IMG/VR virus record: IMGVR_UViG_3300020470_000011
Coordinates: 1 to 53,488 of that record
Source of the DNA: a virus
Length of the DNA: 53,488 nt
Reading direction: 5' to 3' (one strand)
The translations under genes were made by a program, and so were the position numbers. Shown here piece after piece: positions 17,201-24,335 of the stretch. Position 1 is the first letter of the stretch, and the number at the start of each line of letters is the position of its first letter. The notes beneath the pieces were generated by a model. The model was not told the DNA's origin and ran no database searches. It saw nothing but the letters and a program-made list of their open reading frames with translations.

Positions 17201-17848
17201 TAGATCTGGTACATCAGCAAACTCAAAACATGTAAGTTTGTGGTGTGAGAAGTTTGGTGCAATCTGTGATAAATCATCACGATAATATACTCCAGTATTG
17301 TCACCATCAAAGAATGACATCTGCCAGAAGTAACATCCACCAGTTAGTTTGAATATACCAGAAGGTAGTGGTTCGTTAGCAGCAGTGATACCTAATGATC
17401 CTTGTACTGTTGGATAAGGTACAAATTTAGGTGTAATCTTAGTTCTTCTAAGGTCGGATCCAACTACTGAACAACCTCTGGGTACGATGATTCCACCGTT
17501 TACAGAGTTAAATTTGTGAAGTTCGTTAGAAGGAGAGGTAATATCAAAGTTTGTATTTTCGTTAAATGGTTGTATATTATTATAATCTGCAATTCCTGGC
17601 CTATTGTCTACTACGTACTCAGACGGATATAAGTAAATCGAGAATGCATCGAATTCATCATTACTCAGACCAACACGATATGAGAAACGTGCCACCTCTA
17701 AGAATGCACGTTGCAGTGTCTTAAATGGTCGTAGTGCTGAGTTACCTCGGTTATCGTAAGCATCAGACGCATCAAAATCGTCAGGGTTGACGTATATAAT
17801 ACGTCCAGTCCTTGACGTGATGATATTCTTTAGACGGGTTAGTGCCAT
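14276..17848 (-). CDS. Large tail-fibre-like virion protein (1190 aa)
   Basis: A 1190-residue structural protein. The N-terminus (MALTRLKNIITSRTGRIIYV) and the next 200 residues contain repeated turns with GGIIVPRGCSVVG and GGCYFWQMSFFDG, typical of right-handed parallel beta-helix fibre proteins. The middle has GDHFFSDSGGDLSITNSNSN and further beta repeats. The last 50 residues (FLNGVCQRPGIDYTVTG, GDNIQIREL) match the short repeat domain seen at the end of many phage fibre proteins. Codon usage shifts within the gene at about 16380-16830. Probably a long fibre or baseplate-associated fibre subunit. Confidence 0.7.
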   Translation of the reverse strand: MALTRLKNIITSRTGRIIYVNPDDFDASDAYDNRGNSALRPFKTLQRAFLEVARFSYRVGLSNDEFDAFSIYLYPSEYVVDNRPGIADYNNIQPFNENTNFDITSPSNELHKFNSVNGGIIVPRGCSVVGSDLRRTKITPKFVPYPTVQGSLGITAANEPLPSGIFKLTGGCYFWQMSFFDGDNTGVYYRDDLSQIAPNFSHHKLTCFEFADVPDLELYYQKISKGYAVIPDTSGIPAQDQMQARVEENRIVGPISDEFAVSQIIRNGQTATAFTVDELGNPKNHGFSVGVAVNISGVTGPTDQDALLYNGSFLVTSAQGNQFTYQMSSEPSGNALGSNILVKVEIDTVDSASPYVFNCSLRSVWGINGMHADGAKATGFKSMVVAQFTGISLQKDDRAFVLYNQNTGAYEPQAAGSGAHINGLAKYRKGWRHRHIKASNDAFIQVVSVFAVGFGDHFFSDSGGDLSITNSNSNFGNTSLRSKGFKAAAFTKDKAGQITHCIPPKSLDDVNEISINWVTIDINKTKSVADPTKLFLYGYTVETARPPSKVQGYTVGARRDDVNTPDRLYVLLIASGASEPTTHYADINPSGTSVTGTRAGDDDSPIKFDTANSQWYLQVDGAANTIYTTLQANSLYQNLGFTPTTFVRRVPDARNLVDRIYRYRYVLDKDAFPVPRAPITGFVIQPRSSETNSPAYSKTYYIYAVETHQEFVRGVTDGVYYLTLLNASVSPSTSNFNDFAFSQATVDLYPAFDRDNPVADPAASVSVASNETLGVVTTTDGASPTPNEDTQRSVTKETSQFFLLESENNLGYNTTSNVLNGISVTARLGEAEERKIALKLNADNSVQPLLCELRRYSILRASGHTFEYLGFGPGNYSTAFPSTQVEVLSKDAVRLSQSLKEAAGVAYYSGVNSDGELFVGNQVINPVTGQITNEDIAQLNVLGEEGTTIETFSEIVLTDKLTVIGGASNQLESVFSGPVTFQKKITSQDTLQTLNFTLSNDDGTVLRNTFLAEDDGTGNPVITAGAAYNSGDIAYNIDWTPGTFLGWIYDTGIWYKFGLSDTAPITSQRYSGVTHYGIGEAPDALNRMKITGNVKVTGDIDVTGKYGCADKYTLATGVNNGNNGVMYAGDGTTNTFAISPGHTAYSLMVFLNGVCQRPGIDYTVTGNAVDFAVGTTPQTGDNIQIRELVI

Positions 17849-17878
17849 TTAACGGAATCCTTCTTATATGTTATTTAG

Positions 17879-20059
17879 TTAACCACCCGCAGCGATTTTA
17901 GTCATATTAACTACAGGGAAATCATCGGATGCGGTTTCAAATCCGTTGACAACATAACTAAGGTCACCTGCTGAGGAATACACAAGTAGGTTTTGACCAG
18001 GACCCACTACTATAGAAGTATTCTTATCAGTTGTATTTGCAGCAAGTGCTTTATCATAAAATAGGTAATCCTCAGCATCAAAAATTCCAGTCTGGTCTGT
18101 ATGAATACCTGTGCTAATTGTTGCGACATCAAATGTCAAGTTAGCACCACCACCTCCTCCCAACTGGGAGTCATTAATTGTAAGAGTATCGGACGCAGCA
18201 TGACCATATCCACCATTTAATAGTGTGATAGTCGCTGCACCAGATCCATCTACCACTACAGTTACCTTAGTAGTTGTAAGATCTCCAGATCCACCTGTTG
18301 AGTTAGGTGAAATATTTGTGTAAGTACCTGCTGTCCTTGATGCATCAGCACCACCAACGTTATTAAACGTTAGCATCTTACCAGTCCTCACTGTCGTCAT
18401 GGTACGAGTACCATTGTTTAGTGTAGGAGTATCATAGAATGCGTCATTAACAGAGAATGCTTCTGACCCTTCTCCTAATGAAATCTTCAACTGACAGGTA
18501 TCTTTATTCCATGATTGGACAAACCCATAAGGTCCAGGAGTAACACCATTTGCTTGAATTGTTTGAGTAACAGCATTGATAGTAAACGTATCTGCTGCTG
18601 CAAGTGCTTCACCTTCCACATCATAGATGTATATCTCTGTATATGCAGGGTCAGCGTTAACAGTTGGGTTAAATCCAACGTCAAGTGTGGTGCCAGCAGG
18701 AGAACCATCTGCATATGCAAATAAGTTAGTCTGAGTTGTATCAGTAATCTCAATAGATGTATATGCTCCAGAAGTACCAGCAGTACCTACCTTACTAACT
18801 CCAGCAGTATATTCAGTACCTGACCCGTTAGGACCTTCAGAATCATCTGCAGAGAATTTTAGTGGATAGTTACTATTACTAGCATGCTCCAAATCATACT
18901 TATATGTCCTATCAATATTATATACAGGAGTCGTAGGTAAGATATGGTCTGTAGCATTAAGACCAGTCTCACTAACTACATATCTGTTATTAATAACTGC
19001 ACCAGATCCAGTATTAAATGCCAATACTGCAGAAGCATTAGATGCGGAACCAGTAATAGTCTCTGCCTCTGTCCAATAATTTAATAGATATACCCCATTA
19101 TCTGTTAATAGAGTTACAGTAACACCATTGTTATGGTCTACATCAGAAGTACCATAACGTGCTCTGCTAACAGTAAGGTCATTACCATTAACTGCAGTAA
19201 TCTCCAATAACTCATTATCAATAAGAATAATTCCACCAGAAATAAATCCAGTAGAATCAGCAACTGTTAGAGTGGTGTCACCAGCAACATAAGTTGCACC
19301 TTCATCAATCGTAGATGTAGTAGCAGATGCAGACCATGCATTAACTTGACTACCAGCAGGAATTGGTGCTGCAGTCGTGCCAAGTGCACTCCTTGTAATT
19401 GTTAATGTATTGTTAGCGGTATCAATACCTGAAGCATTAATAGTTACAATCTCAGTTGTAGCAGATGCTGCCTCTCCAATAGTGATATACATACCGTCAG
19501 CAAGACCAGTATTACGTGATATCTTTACAGATGTAGCAGCAGTATTTAACTCAGTATATTCAATATATGACTGTGTAGAACCTAGAATCCCTCTAAATGT
19601 AGCAGTTAAACCCGATGTTGATCCAGTAAGTGTCTCACCTCCTGAGAATGTGCCAGCAAGACTATCTGCTTGGAGTTGAGTCTGACTGATTGGTTTTACC
19701 TGCGTATAATAAGTGATGTCATCGGTTGGTTTAAAGACATCAAGAATCTTTGCAGTTGCATTATTAGTAGTATTAAATTGAGTGCCAGGAATAGCATCAG
19801 CAAGTTGGAATCCTGGGTTAAGAGTAATCTTATAAGCAGTAATAGGATTACCTTTAACAAACTTATATGTAGATGTATTCAGACCATCCAAATGCAGCAC
19901 TTGATCATAATCTCTAAGTGCAGCTCTATACGTTGCACCACTACCAGATTGATTACACACATTTAATACTGTGCTTCCTGTAACCGTAGTAGGTGTCCGA
20001 TATAAGACCGTATTTGTTGTTGCGCCTGGTTTATCGGCGGCTAATCTTCCTGCTGTCAT
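17879..20059 (-). CDS. Virion structural protein (726 aa)
   Basis: A 726-residue beta-rich protein dominated by Thr, Ser, Gly, Asn and Asp, with repeated segments such as LLNYWTEAETITGSAS, GGETLTGSTSGLTATF and GGYGHAASDTLTINDSQLGG. The end, VVGPGQNLLVYSSAGDLSYVV, is a pattern I associate with cyanophage virion proteins of the fibre region. No transmembrane or enzymatic motif is visible. It lies between two other fibre-type genes without internal promoters, so it is a late structural gene. The precise location on the virion is not determined. Confidence 0.65.
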   Translation of the reverse strand: MTAGRLAADKPGATTNTVLYRTPTTVTGSTVLNVCNQSGSGATYRAALRDYDQVLHLDGLNTSTYKFVKGNPITAYKITLNPGFQLADAIPGTQFNTTNNATAKILDVFKPTDDITYYTQVKPISQTQLQADSLAGTFSGGETLTGSTSGLTATFRGILGSTQSYIEYTELNTAATSVKISRNTGLADGMYITIGEAASATTEIVTINASGIDTANNTLTITRSALGTTAAPIPAGSQVNAWSASATTSTIDEGATYVAGDTTLTVADSTGFISGGIILIDNELLEITAVNGNDLTVSRARYGTSDVDHNNGVTVTLLTDNGVYLLNYWTEAETITGSASNASAVLAFNTGSGAVINNRYVVSETGLNATDHILPTTPVYNIDRTYKYDLEHASNSNYPLKFSADDSEGPNGSGTEYTAGVSKVGTAGTSGAYTSIEITDTTQTNLFAYADGSPAGTTLDVGFNPTVNADPAYTEIYIYDVEGEALAAADTFTINAVTQTIQANGVTPGPYGFVQSWNKDTCQLKISLGEGSEAFSVNDAFYDTPTLNNGTRTMTTVRTGKMLTFNNVGGADASRTAGTYTNISPNSTGGSGDLTTTKVTVVVDGSGAATITLLNGGYGHAASDTLTINDSQLGGGGGANLTFDVATISTGIHTDQTGIFDAEDYLFYDKALAANTTDKNTSIVVGPGQNLLVYSSAGDLSYVVNGFETASDDFPVVNMTKIAAGG

Positions 20060-20066
20060 TTGTTAA

Positions 20067-21410
20067 TTACCAACCTGCTTGAAAAAAGGATTGTAGTCTG
20101 AGTTGTCCTCCAAGGACAGGAGCTGAAATAGCACCACCAAAACTAATTGCTACAGCACTGATGTTATCAGTAGATAGCAACTGAGCATCACTATCAGGGA
20201 ATTGGATTTGCCTTGGGTTAGTGATGTTAGACATGTCAAAGGTGATGTCACCGTTGAGGTTGTCTGGATTATTTATCTTCACCAATTCCAGCGTTTTATT
20301 GTAGAGAGTTTGTGTCTTTCTCTCTGAAACTAATACGTTGGAAGCACCACCATTATTTAAGGGTGCAGTTGGTGTATCATCTGGGAAACTAAAGTCATAT
20401 GTTTGGTTATCCTCTATATTTGAAAGGTCAAATCTAATCTTCCTTCCATCACCATCTGCAGGGTCAGTATCTGAAAATACTGCTCCCTTATAAACTTTGT
20501 TAGTTAGAGTCTGTGTAGACTCAGTACCTACTACAGTAACATTCAAATCAGGAAAAACTACATTCCTATCTTGTGTTAAGTTAGAGGCATCGAAGATAAT
20601 ATAACGAGTAGGGTTATTTTCATCACTAGAAGGTGTATTTGAGAATGTGGGGTTAACCATATTCTTATTAAACACATTCTGACTTGTTATATCATCTAAT
20701 AGTGTAGATTGTGTCTGTGCAGCACCAAAGTCAGGTAGTTTATAAGTATGAGCACCTGGTGACTCCCATGAGTCAGTCTCAAACTTAGCAATCTTATCAG
20801 TTGCTGTAGATCCAGTGATCTGCAACTCAGCATCCTTGATAAGAATAGTCTTATTAGTTAACGTTTGGAATGTATCATTAGCAACTAATGTAGTAGATGT
20901 ATTAACACCAACATTAGGTAGATCAAAACGACGTGTGCCAGACTGTGTAGAAATTGTGTCAACGTTAAAGATTGCTCTCTTGGCAGGGTTTTGGTCACCT
21001 GCAATAATAAGGTTAACGTCTGTTTGAACTATCGGACCTGCAACTGTAAAGAATCCACTACCTTGTGGTTGTATCTCAATACTAGAAACTGCTGATGCAG
21101 TATCAATTGCTTTAATAAGCAATGTAGATGACCCATCAGTATTTGCTCTCCTACTATTGTAGAGAGATGCACTACCAAATGTTAATCCAATCTCATTGAT
21201 TGCAGATTGGTATATACCCGAATCTCGGTCAAGGTCAAATGCTACGCCTGGTGCTGTCGCTGATCCTGCACTAACTCCACGGAAAAGTTGATTAATCTTC
21301 GCTTTTCTATTTGGAATAAGAGGGTCAGAAATAACAATAGGCAAAATAGCTTCACCAGTTACCAAATCATTTGATATTGTCTCTAACTGGGATATTCTTT
21401 TAGTTGCCAC
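20067..21410 (-). CDS. Tail-fibre-like virion protein (447 aa)
   Basis: A 447-residue protein with the start MATKRISQLETISNDLVTGE, which resembles the N-terminal docking segment of phage fibre proteins, followed by repeats of the form TLTNKT / TLYNKTLELVKI and RYIIFDASNLTQDRNVVF / KIRFDLSNIEDNQTYDF / DITFDMSNITNPRQIQF. Those repeats of about 70-90 residues suggest a repetitive shaft. It is the first gene of the fibre block and is preceded by an exact TATAAATA box. Tail-fibre shaft function is inferred. Confidence 0.7.
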   Translation of the reverse strand: MATKRISQLETISNDLVTGEAILPIVISDPLIPNRKAKINQLFRGVSAGSATAPGVAFDLDRDSGIYQSAINEIGLTFGSASLYNSRRANTDGSSTLLIKAIDTASAVSSIEIQPQGSGFFTVAGPIVQTDVNLIIAGDQNPAKRAIFNVDTISTQSGTRRFDLPNVGVNTSTTLVANDTFQTLTNKTILIKDAELQITGSTATDKIAKFETDSWESPGAHTYKLPDFGAAQTQSTLLDDITSQNVFNKNMVNPTFSNTPSSDENNPTRYIIFDASNLTQDRNVVFPDLNVTVVGTESTQTLTNKVYKGAVFSDTDPADGDGRKIRFDLSNIEDNQTYDFSFPDDTPTAPLNNGGASNVLVSERKTQTLYNKTLELVKINNPDNLNGDITFDMSNITNPRQIQFPDSDAQLLSTDNISAVAISFGGAISAPVLGGQLRLQSFFQAGW

Positions 21411-21437
21411 AGAAATTCAACACAATTCTTACAGTTT

Positions 21438-21445
21438 TATTTATA
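21438..21445 (-). promoter_or_regulatory. T4-like late promoter (TATAAATA)
   Basis: An exact TATAAATA on the minus strand, 27 bases before the ATG at 21410. It overlaps the last codon and stop of the small gene at 21441-21602 (GTA TAA ATA). This exact match anchors the identification of the one-mismatch boxes elsewhere. Confidence 0.65.
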
Positions 21446-21602
21446 CACCTTTAGGACTAGCCCTTGCCTTATTCCTTATAACTATACAGTCGTTAGTGTA
21501 ATCTACGGAAAAATCCAATTCATCATCGGGATCCCACATAAGTTCTTCGTACATTGCGTTCAACTTTTCCATATCTTCCCATAACGCATTTGGATTAGGC
21601 AT
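21441..21602 (-). CDS. Small acidic conserved-looking protein (53 aa)
   Basis: A 53-residue protein: MPNPNALWEDMEKLNAMYEE is an acidic helical N-terminus, then MWDPDDELDFSV, then YTNDCIVIRNKARA. The start at 21602 has AGGA 5-6 bases upstream. It resembles small proteins I recall from other marine T4-like phages, but no function can be read from it. It stands alone between the plus-strand cassette and the fibre block. Confidence 0.6.
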   Translation of the reverse strand: MPNPNALWEDMEKLNAMYEELMWDPDDELDFSVDYTNDCIVIRNKARASPKGV

Positions 21603-21656
21603 AATTTCCTAGGCAATAATTTTTGTTAAAATATCCTGGATCCAGGACTGTAGTCT

Positions 21657-21664
21657 TATAAATA
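21657..21664 (+). promoter_or_regulatory. T4-like late promoter (TATAAATA), plus strand
   Basis: An exact TATAAATA facing the plus-strand gene at 21739, about 75 bases upstream of its ATG. The region after it (21665-21738) holds a leader with two short upstream reading frames, one of which is only ATG-AGT-TAA behind a strong GAGGAG. Confidence 0.6.
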
Positions 21665-21738
21665 ATGGTAAGACGAGGAGAAAAACCATGAGTTAAAACC
21701 CCCTAATACATTATGAATTTTAAACTTCGGAGGGATTA

Positions 21739-21906
21739 ATGCATAACCTAAAATCACAAAATCAATTATCTGAGTGGAATCACTTAATTAGCAATGACTA
21801 TTGCATGACGGCAACACAACAAGAGTTACAAAATGACTACTTCGAGTGTATGGTAGAAAGCAGTAGTTATGAGCAGGAAAAGATATGTAGACAATTGCTT
21901 TGCTAG
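21739..21906 (+). CDS. Small hypothetical protein, plus-strand (55 aa)
   Basis: A 55-residue protein on the strand opposite to its neighbours: it starts MHNLKSQNQLSEWNHLI and contains four cysteines, three of them in the second half (YFECMVE, KICRQLLC). The ribosome binding site GGAGG lies a few bases before the ATG at 21739. An exact late promoter and a strong terminator surround it, so it is a complete transcription unit of its own. Function unknown. Confidence 0.65.
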   Translation: MHNLKSQNQLSEWNHLISNDYCMTATQQELQNDYFECMVESSSYEQEKICRQLLC

Positions 21907-21953
21907 AGTGATTCAACCTTAATCGCAAGATAACAGTGATTACTTAATCTCTC

Positions 21954-21980
21954 AAACCACCCCTTCGGGGGTGGTTTTCT
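21954..21980. terminator. Rho-independent terminator, converging genes
   Basis: A 10-base-pair stem, AAACCACCCC / GGGGTGGTTT, closed by a TTCG tetraloop (21954-21977) and followed by TCT. It ends the plus-strand gene at 21739-21906; because the stem ends in A-T pairs it can also stop the minus-strand gene that ends at 21982. One of the best terminators in the window. Confidence 0.8.
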
Positions 21981-21981
21981 A

Positions 21982-22176
21982 TTAGTAATATGTAATTGGG
22001 TCTTGCACTTGTACCTCAATTGCATCAAATAGTCTGTTCAATGAATTTGAAAACTGTCTGTATCCTGATCCAACATATAATTGCCCAACGAATACTGATA
22101 CAGTAGCTACACCCCAGAAGATATAATAAAACCTACTCTTCACCTGTGCTCTTCGTTTCTCGCTCTTTAATGTCAT
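21982..22176 (-). CDS. Small single-pass membrane protein
   Basis: A 64-residue protein with a basic N-terminus (KSEKRRAQVKSR), a hydrophobic helix (FYYIFWGVATVSVFVGQLYVG) and a polar end (IEVQVQDPITYY). It resembles the small protein at 318-500. The ATG at 22176 overlaps the preceding gene by 44 bases; a GTG at 22140 (VKSRFYYIFW) would overlap by 8 and has AAGAG upstream, so the start is uncertain. Inner membrane location is likely; function unknown. Confidence 0.6.
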   Translation of the reverse strand: MTLKSEKRRAQVKSRFYYIFWGVATVSVFVGQLYVGSGYRQFSNSLNRLFDAIEVQVQDPITYY

Positions 22177-22276
22177 CTTCGTCTCGATTTCGCCTCACTA
22201 TTCTATCATATTCTGCTGCATTGTCAATGATGGACTTTTTCAAGTCCTCTAAATCCCATTTAATTTCCTCGGTCAT
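22133..22276 (-). CDS. Small charged protein (47 aa)
   Basis: A 47-codon frame starting MTEEIKWDLEDLKKSI, strongly charged and helical, with a basic/acidic C-terminal half (RIVRRNRDEDDIKERE). It starts inside the stop of the cupin gene upstream (ATGA at 22273-22276) and overlaps the membrane protein gene downstream. Tight operon spacing supports it, but the overlap leaves some doubt about the downstream start. Confidence 0.5.
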   Translation of the reverse strand: MTEEIKWDLEDLKKSIIDNAAEYDRIVRRNRDEDDIKERETKSTGEE

Positions 22277-22722
22277 AGTTGGAGTCCAGAAAAACTTAAA
22301 GACACCCTAGGACAATGACCTTTTGGATTATGATATACCCCTTCAGGTATATAAATGGCATCTCCTGGGGTTAGTCTATATTCTTTACCATCATCAAAAC
22401 CATAACTAGTCTCTCCAATTGCTTGAACAATTAACACATCAGTGTTATCATTATGTCTACCGAATGTCTCACTCATTAAAGAATATGACACATAAGTATG
22501 TAGACATTTCATTCTATAGTCTTTATATACTTTCTCACAAATAGGCAAAAACGAGGGTGGCCTATAGGTCCCCTCGCCAATAATTGTTGGAATAAAATTC
22601 TCTAGCATTGGTTTCTGAGTATACCCCCAGAAACCACTTATTGCATCTTCATCAATTTTAGAAATAGCATCGGCCCAAGATATATTAATCTCAGGAAAAT
22701 AATCCTTCTTAAACTTATACAT
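22273..22722 (-). CDS. Cupin / JmjC-type Fe oxygenase-like protein (149 aa)
   Basis: A 149-residue single cupin-like domain. The iron site is suggested by GRHNDNTDV (His-x-Asp), the strand IGETSYGF, then LTPGDAIYIPEGVYHNPKG, where YIPxGxxH holds the distal histidine. This is the short form of JmjC/cupin hydroxylases. The protein lies directly downstream of talC, overlapping it by 8 bases, so it belongs to the talC operon. The open frame extends to a TTG at 22728, but ATG at 22722 is the better start. Whether it is an oxygenase or only a binding protein cannot be decided from sequence. Confidence 0.65.
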   Translation of the reverse strand: MYKFKKDYFPEINISWADAISKIDEDAISGFWGYTQKPMLENFIPTIIGEGTYRPPSFLPICEKVYKDYRMKCLHTYVSYSLMSETFGRHNDNTDVLIVQAIGETSYGFDDGKEYRLTPGDAIYIPEGVYHNPKGHCPRVSLSFSGLQL

Positions 22723-23443
22723 TGTCAATGCGATCTAAATCCTTTCCAACTCTACCACGTGATGCAAATTCTGCAACTGATGGTGGAGTAAAGACCTTAG
22801 ACCTCTGCACTGCTTCCCAATCCTTATCGAAAATCTCTAGTCCTTTATCAGTAAGGACATGATTATACATTCCCTCAAAGATTTTAGGTGGCATAGTGAC
22901 TACGTGAGCACCATTCCAGAATGACCTAGTTACCTTATATACATCACGAATAGATGCAGATAAGATTTGAGTCTGGACATTGTGCACTCGATATACTTCA
23001 CTTATTGAGCGGACAATCTCCAATCCAGCAACAGAATTATCGTCCAACCTCCCAACAAAAGGAGAGACGTACGTAGCACCTGCCTTTGATGCAAGTATAG
23101 CCTGAGCTGCGTTAAAGATGAGCGTAACATTGACTTTAATTCCATTATTTGATAATACTTTACATGCAGCGAGTCCTCCTCGTGTGCATGGGACTTTAAT
23201 TGTAGCAACTTCTCCAAACTTTTGAGAAAGTCGTTTACCTTCTGCAACCATCTCATTACCATCACCCACTACTTCCATAGAGATATCTGGTAATCCGATG
23301 TCTACAATTTCTTGATAGACATCTTCAGGGTCTTGGCCACTCTTCATAATGAGTGTAGGATTTGTTGTTACTCCATCAACTAATCCTGTAGCGAAATGTT
23401 TACGAATTACTGCAGTGTCAGCTGTGTCGAGGAAGATTTTCAT
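22715..23443 (-). CDS. talC: Transaldolase, phage TalC type
   Basis: A 242-residue transaldolase of the small TalC/fructose-6-phosphate aldolase group carried by many cyanophages. It transfers dihydroxyacetone units in the pentose phosphate pathway. The Schiff-base lysine is at 83 in TIKVPCTRGG, the N-terminal DTADTAVI and GVTTNPTLI strand are typical, and NVTLIFN and YVSPFVGRLDD follow in the usual order. In cyanophage infections TalC, together with CP12, is thought to shift carbon from the Calvin cycle to the pentose phosphate pathway to make NADPH and ribose. The operon follows the sigma70-like promoter at 24307-24335. Confidence 0.95.
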   Translation of the reverse strand: MKIFLDTADTAVIRKHFATGLVDGVTTNPTLIMKSGQDPEDVYQEIVDIGLPDISMEVVGDGNEMVAEGKRLSQKFGEVATIKVPCTRGGLAACKVLSNNGIKVNVTLIFNAAQAILASKAGATYVSPFVGRLDDNSVAGLEIVRSISEVYRVHNVQTQILSASIRDVYKVTRSFWNGAHVVTMPPKIFEGMYNHVLTDKGLEIFDKDWEAVQRSKVFTPPSVAEFASRGRVGKDLDRIDNV

Positions 23444-23555
23444 TTTGTTTGTTTATAAAAGCACGTAGTTCAGGAGTCTCATCCCACTCCCATAGGGTTT
23501 TTCGGCCTTTGGAGTCAATTTGCTCCCAAGATTTCTTTACGATATTCAATTTCAT
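23418..23555 (-). CDS. Small hypothetical protein (45 aa)
   Basis: A 45-codon frame, MKLNIVKKSWEQIDSKGRK ... LPRHS. It overlaps the previous stop as ATGA and the talC start by 26 bases. The Trp-rich middle (KTLWEWDETPE) looks protein-like rather than random. Function unknown; the overlap with talC is longer than usual for this phage. Confidence 0.5.
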   Translation of the reverse strand: MKLNIVKKSWEQIDSKGRKTLWEWDETPELRAFINKQNENLPRHS

Positions 23556-23818
23556 TCCCTTACCTCATGAAAGTTTTCTACCCAGTCGCTTAGGTCATAT
23601 AGTATAGGATGGCATTCCTCTTCAACAAGGTATCCACTTAACCTATACATGTCTTGTAAAGTATAGGACTGATTCTTCTCAGCGTCAAGCCCTACCTCTT
23701 CCAACTGTTGCACTGCGACAGGAAGTTCTTCAAAAGTAAAAGGAATCCCTTGTATGTACCACATGTCAACTATTTCTTCATTTAGATAACAATAGTTGTG
23801 TGTGATACGTACCTTCAT
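23552..23818 (-). CDS. Hypothetical protein (88 aa)
   Basis: An 88-residue acidic protein, MKVRITHNYCYLNEEIVDMW at the start, followed by helix-like FEELPVAVQQLEEVGL and ending SDWVENFHEVRE. No motif or membrane segment. Overlaps both neighbours by 4 bases. Part of the talC operon; function unknown. Confidence 0.6.
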   Translation of the reverse strand: MKVRITHNYCYLNEEIVDMWYIQGIPFTFEELPVAVQQLEEVGLDAEKNQSYTLQDMYRLSGYLVEEECHPILYDLSDWVENFHEVRE

Positions 23819-24075
23819 CGGAAATCCTGTGTCATCTCCTGAAGTGATTGGTCTACAAACTGACGTGTCCCCACTGGGTCTGGGACAAACTCTTCAGGTT
23901 TTGGAATATTTAGCTCTGGCGTTTCAGGGTCTTCAGCTACTGAAGCAACTGGTGACACAAGCAGGATGATTCCACTAGGAGTGGTAATTTTAAGGGTATG
24001 ACCCTTAGATGCCAAACTCAAAGAGAAATCAGTATTCTTAGTAAATTCTTCTTGCGATAATGTGATGATATTCAT
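23815..24075 (-). CDS. Hypothetical protein (86 aa)
   Basis: An 86-residue protein with a beta-type N-terminal half (SLSLASKGHTLKITTPSG) and a Pro/Glu-rich tail (TPELNIPKPEEFVPDPVG). It overlaps its neighbours by 4 bases on each side. The N-terminal half could be a small beta domain, but I recognise no family. Confidence 0.6.
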   Translation of the reverse strand: MNIITLSQEEFTKNTDFSLSLASKGHTLKITTPSGIILLVSPVASVAEDPETPELNIPKPEEFVPDPVGTRQFVDQSLQEMTQDFR

Positions 24076-24278
24076 GGTAAATACGTTATCATGTCCTCTG
24101 GAATATGATCCTTAAAGGTGGCTAGAGTCTCAGTAAAACCTTCTGCACCTTCCTCATCAAATTTCCAACATACTGTCTCATCGGCACCCTCATGATCCAT
24201 TATCTTAACTTGTCTCTTGGGGACATTGACCCAGATATGCTCCAGATAGGTGTCTGTGTCTCCTGTTATGTCTGCCAT
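24072..24278 (-). CDS. Hypothetical protein (68 aa)
   Basis: A 68-residue protein, first gene of the talC operon, starting MADITGDTDTYLEHIW and containing AEGFTETLATFKDHIP. Mixed charge, no obvious motif. It starts 29 bases after the -10 box at 24307-24312. Function unknown. Confidence 0.6.
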   Translation of the reverse strand: MADITGDTDTYLEHIWVNVPKRQVKIMDHEGADETVCWKFDEEGAEGFTETLATFKDHIPEDMITYLP

Positions 24279-24306
24279 AAAAAGGGATACTCCATTACTT
24301 CCGTCT

Positions 24307-24335
24307 ATTATACACTAGTTCAGCAAGACTGGCAA
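24307..24335 (-). promoter_or_regulatory. Sigma70-like promoter of the talC operon
   Basis: TTGCCA (24330-24335) and a perfect TATAAT (24307-24312) on the minus strand with a 17-base spacer. It lies at the very end of the spike gene and would drive the genes from 24278 to 21982, including talC, as an early or host-type operon set among late genes. Confidence 0.6.
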
